NCBI GenBank assembly: GCA_030998015.1
Contig: JARWMV010000234.1
Coordinates: 1,798,001-1,862,000, forward strand
Reading direction: 5' to 3'
Source of the DNA: Ceratorhiza oryzae-sativae
Taxonomy: Eukaryota > Basidiomycota > Agaricomycetes > Cantharellales > Ceratobasidiaceae
Length of the DNA: 64,000 nucleotides
Positions 58,210 through 64,000 of this stretch are shown piece after piece. The notes beneath the pieces are model-generated. The model saw nothing but the letters and a program-made list of their open reading frames with translations, made no database searches and had not been told where the DNA came from. Numbering within the stretch: the stretch's first letter is position 1; each line of letters opens with the position of its first letter. The translations under genes and the position numbers were made by a program.

Positions 58210-58817
58210 TGCACTGAGCGCGTATGTTTTTTGCGAACCAGAATCGAGGTCGACAGGCGTTAGAGGTCCCCGAGCGCGCTCAATTGTTTTATCAGGTTCC
58301 GAGAACCGATCTATATGCCTCGGCGGTGCCTGTCAACCCAAGGCGCCTGCCTAGCAAAGGATACTGTGCACAGCTAATTATAAGCAGACAGGCACTGATG
58401 CTCGTACCGCCTCGGATCTTCGAGTTTTGATGAGTAAATCCCCGCAGTGCAGTGCAGTAGTTCGCGTGCGGCATGTATGCACCACTGTTGGTGCTGTTCT
58501 AGAGACTTTGTGCTCCCAAAATGTATCTCTGAGGGTGTCATTTAAGCAATCTTGCGATGGCACCATCATGTTCACCACTTATAGCATAGGGATTTATATG
58601 TTATTGATGAAGGCCCGAAAAGTTTGATAGACAGCGATTCACAAATCCAAAATACCTAGCCACAAATAATCAAAACAACCAAATCGAAAGTCCCAAGTGG
58701 ATCAAAAAGCGTCCTATGGATCCGCAGTCCAGTTTTAGTTCTCTCATCAAAACAATCAAAAAAAAGGCTTTTTATATTTAATTAATTGACCGAACCCTAA
58801 GCTATAGGCAGCTATTA
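58210..58817. other. Spacer between membrane paralogues B and C
   Basis: About 600 bp, AT-rich on the left of the paralogue C end. No gene or repeat recognised. Confidence 0.45.
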
Positions 58818-60188
58818 CTAGCGTTGCCTCTCTGGTGTAGGTGCTGGAAAAAAAAAATTAGTATGATAAGACTCTACCACGCAAAGACAATGGTTCACTT
58901 ACAAGGTGAAAGACTGTTATAACGACTACCCAGCAAACGCTCTGACGCTAAAATCACATGACATCGTCAGTCTGCGTGCTTCGAAGTCGCTCGGTTGTAC
59001 TCACAGCCTTGGCGATGAGTGCCAAGGTTAGTCTTCATCTTGTAGCGTAGTGGCGCAGGCGCAACCACCGCGTATAGTTCTCCGAGGAATGTTTCAGCCG
59101 GTACTAGTAGCAGGATAAATGCCAAGAGACTACCAAATGTCCACATATTCTGGCTGTCTGTGTTGGTAAAGAGCAGGATTTCGGTCGTAGTTGCAAGTGT
59201 CATAGCAATGGTCCCACAGCACAAGAACCAAAAGAAGTGGAAAACTAATGGCGAAACGGTCGTTCCCCGGGTATGGTGGCTACTGAGATATGTTGCACAT
59301 AGGCTCACGAACCAGACAGTTCCGATCAAGAATGCGCCGAGGAGGACGACGTTGACTACAGGAATCATGGCCATGATGTAGATTACCCTAGCAAATAAAC
59401 GGAACTTCTCGTCATCGAAAACCGATACTGGGCAGGGAAGGGGTGGGAATGCATCACGGTGGGTGCATACATAGTAGCCGTATATGCCAAGAAGTTCAAC
59501 TTGGATGAGGTACCAATGCGTGCCGTTCCAGATACTGTTCAGGAACCTCCTGGGACTGCGATGTAGCGCGCCTTGACCCTGCCGGCGTATGACATTGAAT
59601 ACCTAGACAAAAGAGAACAGCTTTAGTATCAAGAGTGTTGCTTAGTCAACAAAGGATCCACACGCACCCAAGTATGAACATGAACCATTAGGCCGGTGAG
59701 TGTGATAAGCCAAAGTAATGATAGCAGTGTGTACGCATGGAAGAGCGTAAATAGGCCTTGCACGTTGCCAGAGTTGGATTGAGGGTTGTTCTCATGCTCT
59801 AAGGCCTTTTGTTGAACCGGCCGAGACTGGAGCATAAAAGCAGCTGCGACCATAGCGATTCCTGTGAGGTTGAGTGTCGTGGCTACAGGACGAACGCTTC
59901 GTTTGTGATGTCGAATGTTTTCGTACATCTCGTCGTCGCGCCTTCGTTCCTTCTGCTGCGTATCTAACTGAAGATTCGCTTCGAAATCAGACATATCGTG
60001 GAGCGTCTGCTTGACGTTGAATATAGCGAGAGCACCAAGACCCATCGTGAGGGCTGCGGTGCCATACACGGCGTACCGCGTGCCGATGTCTGTTGTGACC
60101 AAAGAGTTAGTTTAGCGAGGAGCAAACATCTAGAGTATATACCTAGAATACCACCATCCATCTGAATCCGGCATGAGTCGTCAGGCAT
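58818..60188 (-). CDS. Polytopic membrane protein, paralogue C
   Basis: The most diverged member. Starts MPDDSCRIQMDGGILG at 60188, then, after an intron, DIGTRYAVYGTAALTMGLGA. A longer charged loop (LDTQQKERRRDDEMYENIRH) precedes PVATTLNLTGIAMVAAAFML. LFHAYTLLSLLWLITLTGLM keeps the FHAY motif of A and B. The second half begins VFNVIRRQGQGALHRSPRRF and includes YIMAMIPVVNVVLLGAFLIG and WTFGSLLAFILLLVPAETFL. Two small final exons give ERLLGSRYNSLSPSPTPERQ and a stop at 58818-58820. Its FESKW motif is replaced. Function is unknown. Confidence 0.72.
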
Positions 60189-61098
60189 TTTGACAGGCCA
60201 GGAGAGTAATATCTGGGGAAGAGAGCAGAAAACAAAGCGTTTGGTAACGGCTTTATGAAGGGGGGAAGAGCGGTGTGCGGCTCGACGTGCCTGCTCGGCG
60301 AAACGTTTTTGACCGCAAGACTAAACGGTTGTCAGGGTCGCTCAACACAACGCAGAGCGCCTATACCTCTCCAGAGCCTCTAGTTTTGGCATGGTCGAGG
60401 GGCAGCTGACAACAGGCGTCTATTTTGTGCCATACATAGTTGATGCGATCAAGCTGTCGACATAGAAGCTGGGCTAGGTACCTTTGTACGTCCTGCCCAA
60501 GTCTGTTGTTCGTTGGGACGTCTTGAACAGAAATTTCCTAGGGCATAGGTATCATTTACTGAAGGAACAATAGACCTTATTTGGACGCATATAACTCTCA
60601 AGATACTGAAAAGAATCCAAGCCCACAAAAGTTTGATTGAACCGCATGAGTTGACAGGGAACACGTTAATACAGCGTTCAACAGAAAACCCAAGAAATCC
60701 TGATTCTTCTTCCATTAGAGATAGTAGAATATTTGGTCCGAATTTAGAGTTGCCACTTGGAGATGATTATGGAACATCCTCTTGGTTGTAGTCTGGAATG
60801 GTAGGGTTGAAGGAGCATGGGTGAGCGCCACCGGAGTTCCGTGTACTCTGTTGAAATTCCTCCTGTGAATTTATGAAGGAGTCACAACCAATGTAAACCC
60901 CATTATGAGGCGGCACAGTCCACGCGGCTGTCATGGCTGCACCTCGTGAACAAACAAGCATTACACAAACGAATCTTGTTGGCGGGCCAAGTCTCATCGG
61001 AGACATATTATGCGATGGCATGATATATACAAAGCCCTACTTGCGCTTCTTCACCAATCTACGACTATCAGCTGTGAAAGAGGGTTCAGTTTGAAGCA
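60189..61098. other. Region with small uncertain frames
   Basis: About 900 bp. Minus-strand frames at 60767-61021 (RLGPPTRFVCVMLVCSRGAA, Cys-containing) and 60449-60715 (one hydrophobic stretch) might be parts of a small secreted or membrane protein, but no splice model or family supports them. They are noted, not called. Confidence 0.3.
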
Positions 61099-61440
61099 TT
61101 AAATTTTATCTCCACCGCTCATACCTGGCGTCTTTGCCTTCTTAGGGGCACCCTTGCCTCTCGCCTTCCTATTTCCCACATCTATCAGTCGCTGCCATTC
61201 ATCATAGTCAGGCAGATCGAGATCGCCTTTGGGAAACATATTATTGATTTTCTTGAATGACAGAGGCTCGGGATAATATTTTAGCATAGAGGGCCCCTTT
61301 AATCGTGCTCGCAAGTATTTGGCACCAGTTCGTATCGAAGTAGGGTTATATGAAGTGCCAAAGATGGAGCATCGGAGACGGATTAGATCTTGAATCCTAT
61401 GCTTGGATGGGGCGATGAGAGAGGCGATTGTAGACGCCAT
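61099..61440 (-). CDS. RSM27: Mitochondrial small-ribosomal-subunit protein, S33/Rsm27 type
   Basis: A 113-residue single-exon protein, MASTIASLIAPSKHRIQDLI at the start. Signature pieces are LRCSIFGTSYNPTSIRTGAK and YLRARLKGPSMLKYYPEPLS, typical of the MRPS33/Rsm27 family of the mitoribosome head. The basic C-terminal tail (RKARGKGAPKKAKTPG) is usual. No intron was needed. The ATG at 61440 is 180 bp from the divergent CCDC124-type gene; the two may share a promoter. An upstream in-frame extension to 61506 exists but has no conserved residues. Confidence 0.85.
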   Translation of the reverse strand: MASTIASLIAPSKHRIQDLIRLRCSIFGTSYNPTSIRTGAKYLRARLKGPSMLKYYPEPLSFKKINNMFPKGDLDLPDYDEWQRLIDVGNRKARGKGAPKKAKTPGMSGGDKI

Positions 61441-61619
61441 GGCCAAAAAAATAGCCACAAGCTGGCGCACGAATGTTGTGGATCTTTGATTGAAGATTAA
61501 AAACACAGTCGAATAGCACGTGATGGTGGATTAGAGCCAAGCAGATAAGATAAGATCTTGTCACCTCTAGTTGCCCGCCGCCACGACCGTGTTCAGTTAT
61601 TTGAAGTGAAACTGCCCAA
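61441..61619. promoter_or_regulatory. Bidirectional promoter of Rsm27-type and CCDC124-type genes
   Basis: Only 179 bp lie between the two start codons, so one compact control region must serve both translation-related genes. No TATA box was seen. Confidence 0.55.
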
Positions 61620-62741
61620 ATGCCACCAAAGGGAGGAAACGCTAAAAAGGAGAGCGGGCGCGCGAAGAAAGCAGAGAATGAGCAGAAGAAATTAGAGGCA
61701 GCTGCCGCCGCCAAGGTGAGTGACACGCCTGGATGATATGATCGCGGCTCTTGGGTATTGATGCCTGTACCATTCACCAGGAGAAGAAAGAGGCAGAAGA
61801 ATGGTATTCAGGTGCAAAATCTAATAAGGCCGCTGAAGAGAAGGCGGCCAAAAAGGCAGCAGAAGCGGCCCGCAAGGCGGAGAATGCACGACTTTTGGTA
61901 TGAGACTACCTAGCTGCGGTTATCGTGCACCGCTCATTAAATACCCAGGCCGAAGAGGAAGCATCTGTTGCAGCGAAGGTCAAGGTACCACCCAAGGCTG
62001 GAAAGGGCAAGGCTAAAGCCCCACCACCAAAACCCGCGGGCCCTGGTGCGATTGCCGCGGGTGGAGGACTTGAATCAGTTGAAACACCCGGTGCGAGTTA
62101 TATATTTCCAGCTGGACTGCTTGCTTATGTGTCCACCAGAACCTCAAAAGGAAGAGGAAGAGTTGGTTCAGAGCTTTGCAGCGACCGGTATCGACGACGC
62201 TCTGGATCTCCTTGAAGTTGTAAACGCCAAGACTGACAAAGCCAGCGTTGGGCAACAAGCAGCAGGCATTGAGAGGCATCCTGAGGTACATTATTCTCGA
62301 AATAATATATTTGATTTCTCTTAAGTGAAGTTTCGCTAGCGGCGGTTCAAAGCAGCACTCGAAGCGTACCAAGAGCGTGAACTCCCTCGAATTAGACAGG
62401 AGGTGAGTCATACACTAGTATCTCAATCGTTGTACTGACATTGGCCCACAATCCAGCGTCCTGGCTTGCGGTTGCAGCAATACAAGGTTTGCTCCCTGCT
62501 TACAGAGCCAAGTGTGGCTTATTGATAACTGTACACAGGAAGCACTATTTAAAGAGTTCCAGAAATCGCCGGATAATCCGTAAGTATATACGAGTTATTT
62601 ACACTAGATCACATTTAACTCTACATATGACACAGATTCAACCAAACCCTGGCTTCTTATGATGCTACCAAAGAGGAACGCACAGAGGCTCTGGCGAGAC
62701 GCAAACAAGAACTCGAAGAACGCCTGCGTCAGGACGAGTGA
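61620..62741 (+). CDS. CCDC124/Lso2-family ribosome-associated protein
   Basis: Starts MPPKGGNAKKESGRAKKAEN and is Lys/Ala/Glu-rich and helical at the N-terminus. Relatives bind idle 80S ribosomes through such a helix. A Pro/Ala linker (KAGKGKAKAPPPKPAGPGA) leads to EEELVQSFAATGIDDALDLL. The family hallmark reads HPE|RRFKAALEAYQERELPRI, then PGLRLQQYK and LFKEFQKSPDNP|FNQTLASYDA, spread over several very small exons with GT-AG introns. The end ELEERLRQDE is followed by TGA 62739-62741. Role in protecting resting ribosomes is known for yeast Lso2; here it is inferred. Confidence 0.87.
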
Positions 62742-63113
62742 ATGGCCTAGAAAACCAATCGGGCATACTGAATGTAAAGTAGCCTGCATGGCGGTGCTAC
62801 TGGGCTCGTTGGTTATATATATTGAAGTCTTCATCGCCCTAGCAGAATCACGATAATGCATTTATAAACCCACCTGGAGCCGGCATGGCCGCACGTTTTG
62901 GTCGGTACGAGAGGTTACATGTTTCGTCCATGAGGTCCTCATCGGCAGTTTCTGAACATAATATAAACGTCGTTTGATAATATATATATGATCCGTCAAA
63001 GTGCGGCGTATTCCGGTTAAGCGCTGACCTGGGCGGTGAATATTTCGGCATGAAACGCGTATTCGACCGACCGAGTTACGCAATTCCTATGAACTGGGAT
63101 GAGCAGACTAGCT

Positions 63114-63133
63114 GCCCGAGCTGCAGCTCGGGC
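63114..63133. promoter_or_regulatory. Perfect 20-bp palindrome upstream of the methyltransferase
   Basis: GCCCGAGCTG followed by its exact reverse complement. A half-site recurs at 63162-63171. Position about 100 bp before the ATG and just before the TATA-like box suits binding by a dimeric regulator. Confidence 0.45.
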
Positions 63134-63176
63134 CCCGGGCTTACACCCTGGATAACCTAGTTGGCCCGAGCTGGCC

Positions 63177-63186
63177 TGGTATATAA
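63177..63186 (+). promoter_or_regulatory. TATA-like box of the methyltransferase gene
   Basis: TATATAAG lies about 50 bp before the ATG at 63231, a good distance for a fungal core promoter. Few other genes in the window show one. Confidence 0.5.
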
Positions 63187-63230
63187 GCGCGAGGAACGAA
63201 GTTGATCACTTCACCCGCGCAGAATAGACC

Positions 63231-64000
63231 ATGACGGATTCACAGCACCAACTTGGACATACTCACCTTCACGACACTCATGCCCATGACGCTCACCATA
63301 ATCATGCGAGTGGGCTCGTGGAAGCCAACCGGCGGCATTTTGATTCCCAGGCACATGCTCATGGTGAGTACAGAGAAACGCCAGACACACGTAGCATACC
63401 GTCTTAGCCGATTGATAGGATATGATGCTCATCCAATGGCACAACTACTGGCAAAGAAGGGTGGGGCTGCACTCCTTGATGCATTTCCTTTCGATGAAGA
63501 AAAAACGGTGGCTCTAGACTACGCCTGTGGCACTGGTGAGTTACATGTCAATACGCATAATACAGTCGTGTTGTTACGGGCTTCTCTAGGACTACTCTCG
63601 CAGACCCTTGCTCCACATACACGTACCTTGATTGGTGTTGATATCAGCTCCAAATCGGTTGATTATTATAACGAGCGTGTAGCGAACCAGGGCATTCCAC
63701 TAGATGAGATGAGAGCCATTTGCACCGAACTAAAGGAACGTGGTGTCGAGCAGCCGGATCCTTTCGAAGGGATAGAGTTTGATGTCATCGTAGTAAGTTC
63801 AAGCCACTACCCCCAATCCAATGTTTAACGGATTCCCCAGTGCACCAACGCCTATCATCACTTTGATGACATTGGTAGCGTCACCAAGATACTAGTCTCA
63901 TACCTCAAGCCAGGCACTGGCATGCTACTTGTCGTTGATTTAATTCGCTCTCCGGCTTCCGAGTCTTTGCATAAGGATCACGGTAAGATAATCAGCCGAA
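63231..64000 (+). CDS. SAM-dependent methyltransferase with His-rich N-terminus (3'-partial)
   Basis: Starts MTDSQHQLGHTHLHDTHAHD followed by AHHNHAS; about 14 of the first 35 residues are His. After an intron near 63365-63417 comes YDAHPMAQLLAKKGGAALLD, then the AdoMet-binding motif I VALDYACGTG and, after a short intron, LLSQTLAPHTRTLIGVDISS with the acidic end of strand 2. Post-motif parts are EGIEFDVIV and, after another intron, CTNAYHHFDDIGSVTKILVS and YLKPGTGMLLVVDL. This is a class I fold of the kind seen in small-molecule methyltransferases. The gene runs off the window edge. Substrate unknown; the His-rich start may bind metal, which is inference. Confidence 0.82.

Larger units (their letters stand above)
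62742..63230. other. Intergenic region with palindrome and TATA box
   Basis: About 490 bp upstream of the methyltransferase. It contains a 20-bp perfect palindrome at 63114-63133, a second copy of GCCCGAGCTG at 63162 and a TATA-like TATATAAG near 63179. No gene was seen. Confidence 0.55.

Overview
The window is nuclear DNA of a filamentous basidiomycete. Genes are dense and cut by many introns of about 45-90 nt. The protein families (STRIPAK SIKE-type subunit, SAGA Ada3, cytosolic TrpRS, a fungal Argonaute, Zn2Cys6 regulators) are fungal, and the lineage-expanded BTB proteins, Cys-rich single-pass membrane proteins and polytopic membrane paralogues suit an agaricomycete of the Rhizoctonia/Cantharellales type. 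The genus is inferred from gene content only.

Layout. 0-6 kb: a coiled-coil protein, a Cys-rich single-pass surface protein and cytosolic tryptophanyl-tRNA synthetase (-). 6.6-11 kb: an Argonaute with a DEDD slicer tetrad, tiny exons and a GC-AG intron. 11.4-12.6 kb: a secreted, probably GPI-anchored protein (-). 13.2-17.1 kb: a tandem pair of endonuclease III (NTH1) genes (-). 17.3-19.8 kb: an unknown acidic-tailed protein and a SIKE/FGFR1OP2-like STRIPAK subunit. 20.5-21.2 kb: a small heat-shock protein (-). 21.7-24.9 kb: a BTB gene followed by two decaying copies. 25.2 kb: a U6 snRNA gene (-). 25.7-28.3 kb: a two-finger C2H2 regulator (-). 29-30.2 kb: an IMPACT/YIH1-domain protein. 30.5-32.6 kb: a THI20-type HMP-P kinase/TENA fusion. 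33-37.2 kb: three more BTB loci (-), one truncated beside a possible solo LTR. 37.6-43.9 kb: two tandem Zn2Cys6 regulators (-). 45.6-52.8 kb: Ada3, an RPA34.5-like Pol I subunit (-), an SLC41-type Mg2+ transporter and Snf7. 53-54.8 kb: Rrp46 and ATP synthase subunit h (-). 55.2-60.2 kb: three tandem polytopic membrane paralogues (-). 61-62.7 kb: a mitoribosomal S33-type protein (-) divergent from a CCDC124/Lso2 homologue. 63.2 kb to the end: a His-rich SAM methyltransferase, cut by the window edge.

Two themes recur. First, local duplication: NTH1 x2, BTB x6, Zn2Cys6 regulator x2, polytopic membrane protein x3. Second, at least 14 apparent frameshifts in otherwise well-conserved genes are all single-base losses in short same-base runs and never gains. 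That pattern fits systematic homopolymer undercalling in the assembly better than widespread pseudogenization, so frameshifted genes are annotated here as probably functional unless they also carry substitution-type stop codons or truncations.

No prokaryote-style operon, CRISPR array, rRNA or tRNA was found. The most interesting candidates are the Argonaute gene with a predicted 3-nt exon, the four AG|GCAAG introns (one differing from its own paralogue, which has GT), the NTH1 tandem pair sharing a 23-bp upstream element, and the uncharacterised three-gene membrane family.
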